A DNA stretch of 64,000 bases from Armatimonadota bacterium (GTDB lineage: Bacteria > Armatimonadota > Fimbriimonadia > Fimbriimonadales > GBS-DC): NCBI GenBank assembly GCA_023511915.1, contig JAIMAN010000005.1, forward strand, positions 1 to 64,000. Direction: 5' to 3'. Positions 7,983 to 14,724 of the stretch are shown here, in pieces. Numbering within the stretch: the first letter of the stretch is position 1; every line of letters begins with the position of its first letter. The notes under the pieces were generated by a model that worked only from the letters and a program-made list of their open reading frames with translations, did no database searches and was not told the DNA's origin. A program made the translations under genes and the position numbers.

Positions 7983-10631
7983 ATGACGCAGGCTGAACGC
8001 GCCGAACTGGAACGCTGGATCGAGATGATCTACGAAAAAGCGCTGGAGATGGGCTTAGACCCGTTCCCCGTGCATTTCGAGGTCGCGCCCGCCCATGTGA
8101 TTTACGAACTGGGCGCATACGCCCTGCCCGCGCGATTCTCGCACTGGACTTTCGGGCGCGACTACCATGTGCAAAAGACCATGTACGAATATGGCGTCAG
8201 CCGCATCTACGAACTGGTCTTCAACTGCGACCCCTCCCAAGCGTTCCTGCTCGATGTCAACGACATGCTGGCGCACAAGTTGGTCGTCGCCCATGTGTAC
8301 GGGCACTCGGACTTTTTCAAGCACAACATCTACTTCGAGCATACCGACCGCAAGATGATTGAGCGCGCCCGCCTGCACGCCGAGCGCATCCGCCACTACG
8401 AGATGGTTCACGGACCGCTGGTGGTGGAGCAGTTCCTGGACGCCGTGCTATCGATAGAGGAACATATCGACCCTGTGCTGCCGACCTACGGCGCGCCCCC
8501 ACGCAAACAAGAAACCCAAGACGCCCCACCCGCAGGCGATACCTTCGAGGATCTGTTTTACATGGCGCAGCCCAAGCCCAAGCCCGAACCCAAGCCGCGC
8601 AGAATCCCCGAAGCGCCGCAGAAAGACCTGCTGCTGTTTGTTCGCGACCACTCGCGCGTGCTGGAAGACTGGCAACGCGACATCATCAGCATGATTCGCG
8701 AGGAGATGCTTTACTTTTTACCGCAAATTAAGACAAAGATAATTAACGAGGGCTGGGCATGTGCGACAGGCGACTCGCTGCTGATTACCTCGCGCGGGAT
8801 TATGCGCTTTGACGCCCTTTACGCCGAGCGTCAGTCGCCTGTGTCGGTCGCCGTCGGCGAGCCGTCGGCGTCCTGCGCTGTGCTGGATTATCACTGCCAG
8901 CCTGACACGCCCACGATACGCATCACGACGAAGCGCGGTTTCACGATTGAGGGAGCGCGCCAGCATCGGGTGCTGCTGCGCGACGGTCGCTGGGTGTATC
9001 TGCAAGATATTGCCATAGGCGATGAGGTCGCGTTAGCCGTGGGTACGGAGGTGTGGTCAGAGTCGTATCAGCCGCTGCCAACCGCACGCAGCCGTTCTGC
9101 AACCCTCGCCGATGTGGCGCGCGAGGCTGGCGTTTCGTACTACACAGTCTTGCGCCACCTGCGCGGGCGCAAGACCCTTCGCGCGGCGGCAATTGAGCAA
9201 GCCCTGAAACGCTACAACATTCAACCCACGAAACATGGGCGTGTCCTCACTACACGCCATAACCTGTGCTTGCCCGAATACTTGAATGAGGAGTTTGCCT
9301 ACCTGTTGGGGTATTTCGTTGGCGACGGAAACTTCACCAAATCGGGGATCGGCTTTACGACGGGCGACGCCGAAATCGTGGAGCGGCTGACAAGCCTGCT
9401 GCGCGGCTGGGGATGCAACCCGCGCGTGAAGTATGACCTGCAAAACAACAGCGCACGCTGGCGCATCGCGGTTCACTCGCGCACGCTGCGCGAACTGCTC
9501 ATCGCGATTGGGCTGTCCCCCGAACGCAAGGCGCGTCAGAAAATCGTACCGCCGATTGTGCTGCAGTCCCCGCGCGAGGTGGTTGCGGCGTTCCTGCGCG
9601 GCTACTTCGACGCCGACGCCTACGCAGGCAGCGCAGGGGTGATTCTCTCCAGCGCATCCGAGTCGCTGATTCGCACCGTGCAGACGATCCTACTCAACTT
9701 CGGCGTGCTCTCGTCGATCAGTCCGCCCCAACAAGGCGTTTACCAACTGGCGATTCGCGGCGTGTGGGCGCGCGTCTTCGCCGATAAAATCGGCTTCGGA
9801 CTCAAACGCAAGGTGGAAGCCCTGCAGCGGTATGTCGAAAACCGTCGCTGGTTCTGCCAGCAAGAGCCGTTCGATCCCGTAGTCACAATCGAGCGAGGGC
9901 GCGCCGATGTGTACGACATCACTGTCGCCGACGCGCACCGCTATGTCGCCAACGGGATGATTCACCACAACTCGTTCTGGCACGAGCGCATTCTGGAAGA
10001 CCTCCCCCTCACCCCCGACGAGCATGTGCAGTTCCGCAAGATGCACTCGGCGGTGATTCAGCCCGGCTCGCGCATGAACCTGAACCCCTACTATGTCGGC
10101 TACAAGGTGCTGCGCGACATCGAGCGGCGCTGGAACGGCGAGGTTGACCCCGACGAGGCGGAGACCGACTGGATGGGCTACCGCATCGAGCGCCCCGTCG
10201 GGCAGGGCATGCAGAAACTGTTCGAAGTGCGCACGCTGGAGTGCGACCAGACCTTCCTGCACAAGTACCTCACGGAGAAACTGGTGCGCGAGTTAGACCT
10301 CTACACCTACCGCGTGGAAGAGCATAACGGCGAGCTGGTGTGGGTGGTGGACGAGACCGACTGGCGCATCGTGCGCAACACGCTGGTAGACAACATGACC
10401 AACTTCGGCGCGCCTGTCATCACGGTCGAAGACGGCGACTGGGAGCATCGGGGCGAACTGTACCTGAAGCACCACTACGACGGCAAGCCGCTCGATATGC
10501 AACGCACGACGCGCTGCCTGCGCTATTTGGTGCGCCTGTGGGGACGCCCCGTGCATCTGGAGACCGTGATCGACGACGAGCAGGTGCTGCTCAGTTGCGA
10601 CGGGAACGCGATTGCGCAGCGCGCGTTGTAA
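7983..10631 (+). CDS. SpoVR-family protein interrupted by an in-frame intein
   Basis: An 882-residue precursor. Residues 1-259 and 664-882 together form a 478-residue SpoVR-family protein of normal length: PFPVHFEVAPAHVIYELGAY, HVYGHSDFFKHN, then NEGWA directly joined after splicing to SFWHERIL, and NLNPYYVGYKVLRDIE. SpoVR proteins are widespread and are linked to spore cortex in Bacillus and to stress or stationary-phase phenotypes elsewhere; their biochemistry is unsettled. The start follows AGGGGGCATCT and leaves a 128-nt gap after the prepilin; the track ORF begins 393 nt earlier, in the prepilin shadow. No PrkA kinase or YeaH-type partner is adjacent. The 404-residue insert is described separately. 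Confidence 0.93.
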   Translation: MTQAERAELERWIEMIYEKALEMGLDPFPVHFEVAPAHVIYELGAYALPARFSHWTFGRDYHVQKTMYEYGVSRIYELVFNCDPSQAFLLDVNDMLAHKLVVAHVYGHSDFFKHNIYFEHTDRKMIERARLHAERIRHYEMVHGPLVVEQFLDAVLSIEEHIDPVLPTYGAPPRKQETQDAPPAGDTFEDLFYMAQPKPKPEPKPRRIPEAPQKDLLLFVRDHSRVLEDWQRDIISMIREEMLYFLPQIKTKIINEGWACATGDSLLITSRGIMRFDALYAERQSPVSVAVGEPSASCAVLDYHCQPDTPTIRITTKRGFTIEGARQHRVLLRDGRWVYLQDIAIGDEVALAVGTEVWSESYQPLPTARSRSATLADVAREAGVSYYTVLRHLRGRKTLRAAAIEQALKRYNIQPTKHGRVLTTRHNLCLPEYLNEEFAYLLGYFVGDGNFTKSGIGFTTGDAEIVERLTSLLRGWGCNPRVKYDLQNNSARWRIAVHSRTLRELLIAIGLSPERKARQKIVPPIVLQSPREVVAAFLRGYFDADAYAGSAGVILSSASESLIRTVQTILLNFGVLSSISPPQQGVYQLAIRGVWARVFADKIGFGLKRKVEALQRYVENRRWFCQQEPFDPVVTIERGRADVYDITVADAHRYVANGMIHHNSFWHERILEDLPLTPDEHVQFRKMHSAVIQPGSRMNLNPYYVGYKVLRDIERRWNGEVDPDEAETDWMGYRIERPVGQGMQKLFEVRTLECDQTFLHKYLTEKLVRELDLYTYRVEEHNGELVWVVDETDWRIVRNTLVDNMTNFGAPVITVEDGDWEHRGELYLKHHYDGKPLDMQRTTRCLRYLVRLWGRPVHLETVIDDEQVLLSCDGNAIAQRAL
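8760..9971 (+). mobile_element. Intein with LAGLIDADG endonuclease inside SpoVR
   Basis: 404 codons in frame. The first residue is Cys with block A CATGDSLLITSRG; a block B-like GARQHRVLL follows near residue 65; block F VYDITVADAHRYVANGMIHHN ends in the His-Asn pair, and the +1 extein residue is Ser. Two LAGLIDADG motifs, LLGYFVGDG (about 182-190) and LRGYFDADA (about 279-287), keep the acidic catalytic residues, so the homing endonuclease may be active. A LacI-like helix-turn-helix (TLADVAREAGVSYYTVLRHL, about 115-150) lies between the splicing and nuclease parts. Insertion is at the conserved NEGWA/SFWH motif of SpoVR, as expected for an intein in an essential-looking motif. Confidence 0.95.
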
Positions 10632-10634
10632 GGC

Positions 10635-11747
10635 TCAGCCGCGCGTCAGCCTGCGGTACAACGGCGCGGTCTGCTCGACGGTGTGGCGGATGTGGAACCG
10701 CTCGGCGGTCTGCAGCGCGTTGCGGGCGAACTGCTGGGCGAGGGCGCGGTCGTTGAGCAGGCGCAGCGCGGCGTTCCCCAGCGCGTCGGGGTCGTCGGGC
10801 GGAACCAGCAGCCCCGTGCGCTCGTGTTCGACCAAGCGGCGCATCGCGGGGATGTCGGTCGCCACCACGGGCAGCCCGCAGGCAATCGCCTCCATCGTCG
10901 AAAGCCCCAGCCCCGCATCGCGCGCGGGCGCGAGCAGCACATCGGCGGCGGCGTACAACTCTTCCACCGCGCTCCAGTAGCCGAAGAAGCGCACATGGTG
11001 CGGGCGACGGCAGGCGGCGATCAGTTTCACCAAGCGCGTGTTGTCGGGTCCGTCGCCCGCCAGCCACAGGTCGGCGTCGGGCAAGCACTCCCACACCCGC
11101 TCCATCGCCCGGATCGCCACATCGAAGCCCTTGTAGCGCATGAACCGCCCCACACACAGCAGAATCGGGCGGTCGGCGGGCACGAAAAACTGCTCGCGCA
11201 TTGCCTCGCGGCGGGGCAGTTTTTCGAACCGCTCCAAGTCGATGCCGCCAGGCACGACCTCGATGCGTTCGCTGGGCACGCCGCCGCGCGTGAGTCCCGC
11301 CTTGACCTGCTCCGAGACGGCGGTAATGACGCGCGGGAACTTCGCAATCCAGCGCCACAGGGCGCGCACCAGCGCGCTCTTGCTGAGCAGCAGGTGATGC
11401 ACCGTCCACAGCCACGGGTACTGGTCGCGGAACGCCCACGCGCAGACCCAGCCTGCCCGCACCCCATGGCAGTGGACGAACGGGAACTCGTCGGCGTAGG
11501 CGCGCAGGGTGCGCACCGCGCGCGAGTCGGCAACAACGCCCGCGCGGTCGCGAATGAAGTCGGGTCCCGTGAGCGTCGGCGCATAGCCGAACTCGGGCAG
11601 GTACTTGATGAGCCCCTGCACATGGCGCAGCATGCCGCTGCTGCTGGGGCGCACGACAATCAGCACGGGCGTGCGCTCGCGTCCGTCGCCCGAATCGTCG
11701 GGCGCGTCACGCAGTTGCGGCGGGCGTTCCAACAGCAGGCTACTCAT
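10635..11747 (-). CDS. Family 4-type glycosyltransferase
   Basis: A 370-residue cytosolic GT-B glycosyltransferase of the GT4 (group 1) type. The N-terminal half carries VVRPSSSGMLRHVQGL and an HCHG motif; the C-terminal Rossmann half has VVPGGIDLERF, ILLCVGRFMRYKG and the nucleotide-sugar region EAIACGLPVVATD. Typical members build polysaccharide or glycolipid; donor and acceptor cannot be told. The ATG overlaps the moxR stop by 4 nt, so it is translationally coupled to that ATPase. It converges with spoVR with a 3-nt gap and no obvious terminator. Confidence 0.88.
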   Translation of the reverse strand: MSSLLLERPPQLRDAPDDSGDGRERTPVLIVVRPSSSGMLRHVQGLIKYLPEFGYAPTLTGPDFIRDRAGVVADSRAVRTLRAYADEFPFVHCHGVRAGWVCAWAFRDQYPWLWTVHHLLLSKSALVRALWRWIAKFPRVITAVSEQVKAGLTRGGVPSERIEVVPGGIDLERFEKLPRREAMREQFFVPADRPILLCVGRFMRYKGFDVAIRAMERVWECLPDADLWLAGDGPDNTRLVKLIAACRRPHHVRFFGYWSAVEELYAAADVLLAPARDAGLGLSTMEAIACGLPVVATDIPAMRRLVEHERTGLLVPPDDPDALGNAALRLLNDRALAQQFARNALQTAERFHIRHTVEQTAPLYRRLTRG

Positions 11748-12703
11748 CGCGGCACAGGCGTCGCCTCCAAAATGCTGGACAGGATACGGTCAGCGTTCAG
11801 CCCTTCCACCTCCGCTTCGGGCTTGAGGATCAGGCGATGGCGCAGCACGGGCGTCGCCATCTGCTTCACATCGTCGGGGGTCACAAACGCGCGCCCGCGA
11901 ATCGCCGCCAGCGCCTTGCTCACCAGCAGCAGCGCGACGCCCGCGCGCGGGCTTGCCCCAACCAGCAAATACTCGTTCTGGCGCGTGCGGCGCACAATCT
12001 GCAGGATGTAGTCGCGCACCTCATCGGCGACTTGAATCTCGCGCACCACCGCGCGCAGCCGCTCCAGTTCCTCCGCGCTCATCACAGGCTCCAGCCCGAC
12101 CTGCTCCAGTTGGTGCGTGCGGAAGCCCTCGTCGTGCAGGCGCAGAATCGCCCGCTCCTCGTCTTCGGCGGGGTAGTCCATCACCACCTTGAGCAGGAAT
12201 CGGTCTAACTGCGCTTCGGGCAGCGGGTAGGTGCCCTCGTACTCGATGGGGTTCTGCGTGGCGAACACCATAAACGGGCGGGGCAGCGCGTGCGAGACGC
12301 CGTCGATGGTCACCTTGCGCTCCTCCATCGCCTCCAGCAGCGCGGACTGCGTTTTGGGCGGCGTGCGGTTCACCTCGTCCGCCAGCACGATGTTGGCGAA
12401 GATGGGTCCGTAGCGCACGCGGAACTCGCCCGACTGCGCGTCGAAAATCGTCGTGCCGATGAGGTCGGAGGGCATCAGGTCGGGCGTGAACTGCACGCGG
12501 CGAAACTGCAGTCCCAGCGTCTGGGCGATTACGCGCACCAGCAGCGTCTTGGCAATGCCCGGCACGCCCTCAATCAGGATGTGCCCATCGGCGAGCAGGG
12601 CGCACAGCGCCTGCTCGATCACGCGCTGCTGCCCGATAATCACGCGCCCGATTTGCGCCTCTACCCGCTGCAGCGAGTCGCCCACAGAGTCGATGGTAAT
12701 CAC
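11744..12703 (-). CDS. MoxR-family AAA+ ATPase
   Basis: A 319-residue AAA+ protein: Walker A GVPGIAKTLLVR (about residues 45-56), Walker B plus MoxR signature VLADEVNRTPPKTQSALLEAMEE, sensor 1 FATQNP, and the C-terminal lid with PRAGVALL. MoxR ATPases act as chaperones or metal-insertion factors, commonly with VWA or DUF58 partners. Here the only cotranscribed gene is a glycosyltransferase, which is unusual. GTG start without a good Shine-Dalgarno; a compact hairpin lies at the predicted 5' end of the mRNA. A second moxR lies at 50005. Confidence 0.9.
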   Translation of the reverse strand: MITIDSVGDSLQRVEAQIGRVIIGQQRVIEQALCALLADGHILIEGVPGIAKTLLVRVIAQTLGLQFRRVQFTPDLMPSDLIGTTIFDAQSGEFRVRYGPIFANIVLADEVNRTPPKTQSALLEAMEERKVTIDGVSHALPRPFMVFATQNPIEYEGTYPLPEAQLDRFLLKVVMDYPAEDEERAILRLHDEGFRTHQLEQVGLEPVMSAEELERLRAVVREIQVADEVRDYILQIVRRTRQNEYLLVGASPRAGVALLLVSKALAAIRGRAFVTPDDVKQMATPVLRHRLILKPEAEVEGLNADRILSSILEATPVPR

Positions 12704-12719
12704 GCTTGCGCCCCGTGCT

Positions 12720-12739
12720 GCGTGCGCCCTCGCGCACGC
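12720..12739 (-). promoter_or_regulatory. 5' hairpin of the moxR mRNA
   Basis: GCGTGCGC-gagg-GCGCACGC, a perfect 8-bp stem. If transcription starts 7 nt after the -10 at 12746 it is the very 5' end of the transcript. Possible stabilising or regulatory element. Confidence 0.5.
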
Positions 12740-12745
12740 GGAATC

Positions 12746-12755
12746 ATTCTACCCC
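12746..12755 (-). promoter_or_regulatory. Extended -10 of moxR (11744)
   Basis: Minus-strand GGGGTAGAAT, 42 nt upstream of the GTG start. Confidence 0.5.
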
Positions 12756-12772
12756 ACGCGGGGGCGACTCTG

Positions 12773-13735
12773 TCAGTAGCGCGGGTCATGGTGGAAGTGG
12801 TGGTGCGTCTCCAGCCAGCGGATGGTGCCGCTACGCGAGCGCATCACGACCGAGTGGGTGATTGCGCCCCAGCCTGTGTAGCGCACGCCGCCGAGCAGGT
12901 TGCCGCCCGTGATGCCCGTCGCGGCGAACACCACATTGCCCCACGCGAGGTCTTCCAAGGTCAGCACGCGGTCAACATCCTCTGTGCCGAGCAGTTGCTT
13001 GGCGCGCTCGCGCTCCTGCTCGTTGCGGAACACCAGTCGCGCCTGAATCTCGCCGCCCATGCACAGCGCGGCAGCCGCCGACAGCGCCCCTTCGGGCGCG
13101 CCGCCGATGCCCATCAGCACATCGATCTCGCCCTGCGGGTCTAACGCCTCCAGCGCGAGCGACAAATCGCCGTCGGACACCAAGCGGATGCGCGCCCCCG
13201 CCTGCCGAATCTCGCGAATCAGTTGCTCGTGGCGCGGGCGATCGAGCATCCCGACGGTCAGGTCTTGCACCTCCTTGCCGAGGCTCTTGGCGATGACCTT
13301 GAGGTTCATGCGTGGCGGGAGCGTGATGTCCACCGCGCCTTTGGCGGCGGGACCGACGACGAGTTTGTCCATGTAGATGTCGGGCGCGCGGAGCAGTTTG
13401 CCCTCGCCTTCCATCGCGGCGGCGACGACGCTGATTGCGCCAGGCTGCCCCGTGGCGACGAGGTTCGTGCCCTCCACAGGGTCTACGGCGATTTGCACCG
13501 CGTAGCCGTTGCCCGTGCCGAGTTCCTCGCCGATATAGAGCATCGGCGCCTCGTCGCGTTCGCCCTCGCCGATGACCACGACGCCCTTCATGTCGATGTC
13601 GCCGAGCGTGCGGCGCATCGCCTCACACGCGGCTTGGTCTACCGCGTGTCGGTCGCCCTTGCCAACCCAACGCCCCGAACTGAGCGCCGCCGCCTCAGTC
13701 GCGCGTACAAAATCCATGCCCAAATTGCGATCCAT
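12773..13735 (-). CDS. glpX: Class II fructose-1,6-bisphosphatase
   Basis: A 320-residue cytosolic metal-dependent phosphatase of the GlpX type, converting fructose 1,6-bisphosphate to fructose 6-phosphate in gluconeogenesis. Family hallmarks include GEGERDEAPMLYIGE near residue 57, AVDPVEGTNLVATG (substrate and metal site), and GIGGAPEGALSAAA. Start set at MDRNLG, which has GAGGTG 9 nt upstream and matches the usual GlpX N terminus; the track starts at a GTG four codons earlier. Monocistronic by position. No extended -10 was recognised in the upstream spacer. Confidence 0.95.
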   Translation of the reverse strand: MDRNLGMDFVRATEAAALSSGRWVGKGDRHAVDQAACEAMRRTLGDIDMKGVVVIGEGERDEAPMLYIGEELGTGNGYAVQIAVDPVEGTNLVATGQPGAISVVAAAMEGEGKLLRAPDIYMDKLVVGPAAKGAVDITLPPRMNLKVIAKSLGKEVQDLTVGMLDRPRHEQLIREIRQAGARIRLVSDGDLSLALEALDPQGEIDVLMGIGGAPEGALSAAAALCMGGEIQARLVFRNEQERERAKQLLGTEDVDRVLTLEDLAWGNVVFAATGITGGNLLGGVRYTGWGAITHSVVMRSRSGTIRWLETHHHFHHDPRY

Positions 13736-13815
13736 AGCCATTCTCACCTCGTGTGCAGTGTCTGCATCGACGGGGAAGATGTTCGGCGGCGGCGCGAAAC
13801 TTCCTGCCGCGTGTT

Positions 13816-13849
13816 CTAAAAAAGCAAAAGCCCCGCCGAGTGCGGGGCG
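13816..13849 (-). terminator. Rho-independent terminator of prepilin 13856
   Basis: Minus strand: GCCCCGC-actcg-GCGGGGC followed by TTTTGCTTTTTT, just downstream of the prepilin stop. Confidence 0.92.
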
Positions 13850-13855
13850 TGAGAC

Positions 13856-14656
13856 TTATTGGTTGCAGTTGCCGGGGTTGTTGCGGTTCGGGCAGTTGCG
13901 GCAGGGTGTGCCGTTCGCGCGGCGCGCGGCGACGCCCCACAGGTTGAACTGACCCTGATACGGACCGACCTCGCCGACATCGAAGATGCGCGCCTGCTTG
14001 CCGTCCCAAGTGGTTGCCGTGCTGCCCGCGCCCTCGCGCACGCGCCCCTTGACCGTGCGGGCATGCCCGTCCACGAAGTTCGCGCCCGCCAGCCCGTTAT
14101 GGCGCGCCTGCAGGTACGACTGAATCGTCGTGGGCGGTCCCAGCGTGCCGTCGTACAGCATCGAGGTCTCCACAGGGAACTCAATCTGCGCAATCGAGAC
14201 CACAGGGTTGCCCGCCAGCAATCCCGGCACAACGCCGTCCTCGAACACGCACCAGTTGAAGATGTAGCCCGTGTAGCGGAAGTTCGGCAGCGCGCACACG
14301 GGCACCCCGAACGCGCCGAAGCTGCCCACAACATCGAACGCCTGACGATCCGACGGGCATAACAGCACATCAGTATTCTTAATGTAGGGGTACATCGCGT
14401 TGTACAGGGTGAAGATACACGGCTGGTTGTTCTGGGTCGTCAGGTAGATGCTCATCGGGAACCGCTCGTCGTAGTCTTGGATGTATTGCAGCACGGCGAG
14501 CGCGTTCTGCTTCATGTTGTTCGTACACTGGGTCTGTCGCGCCTTCTCACGCGCCTGCGCAAACACAGGGAACAGAATCGCCGCGAGAATCGCGATGATC
14601 GCAATCACGACCAGCAACTCGATCAGGGTGAAGCCATGTCGTCGCATAATAGACAT
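13856..14656 (-). CDS. DUF1559-type prepilin / pseudopilin
   Basis: A 266-residue paralogue of the 6988 product with the same prepilin signal ([26 protein letters not shown]), then [14 protein letters not shown] and, at the C-terminal side, [12 protein letters not shown], equivalent to the H-X9-DG motif. A Cys-rich tail ([15 protein letters not shown]) distinguishes it. Three starts are possible (TTG 14668, ATG 14656, ATG 14647); I chose MSIMRRHGF, with no clear Shine-Dalgarno for any. Expected to be processed by prepilin peptidase and either assembled or membrane-anchored. No pilus assembly genes are adjacent. Confidence 0.9.
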   Translation of the reverse strand: MSIMRRHGFTLIELLVVIAIIAILAAILFPVFAQAREKARQTQCTNNMKQNALAVLQYIQDYDERFPMSIYLTTQNNQPCIFTLYNAMYPYIKNTDVLLCPSDRQAFDVVGSFGAFGVPVCALPNFRYTGYIFNWCVFEDGVVPGLLAGNPVVSIAQIEFPVETSMLYDGTLGPPTTIQSYLQARHNGLAGANFVDGHARTVKGRVREGAGSTATTWDGKQARIFDVGEVGPYQGQFNLWGVAARRANGTPCRNCPNRNNPGNCNQ

Positions 14657-14680
14657 TAGATTCGGCAAGGGCTATTTTTG

Positions 14681-14694
14681 TTCCTGCCAGTTTT
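14681..14694 (+). repeat. Intergenic motif TTCCTGCCAGTTTT
   Basis: Copy of the recurrent motif, located between alaS and the prepilin gene and reading toward alaS. Related to the copies at 5027 and 23926. Confidence 0.45.
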
Positions 14695-14724
14695 AATGCG
14701 AGTTTCACAATCTTTGCGGGGTTT

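Noticed and set aside
8760-9971. Free-standing homing endonuclease gene or group I intron inside spoVR
   Set aside because: The reading frame is continuous with both flanks and has intein blocks A and F plus Cys1, His-Asn and Ser+1; an intron would not preserve these.
10683-12011. 442-aa plus-strand ORF across the glycosyltransferase and moxR
   Set aside because: Crosses two confidently assigned minus-strand genes and has low-complexity composition.
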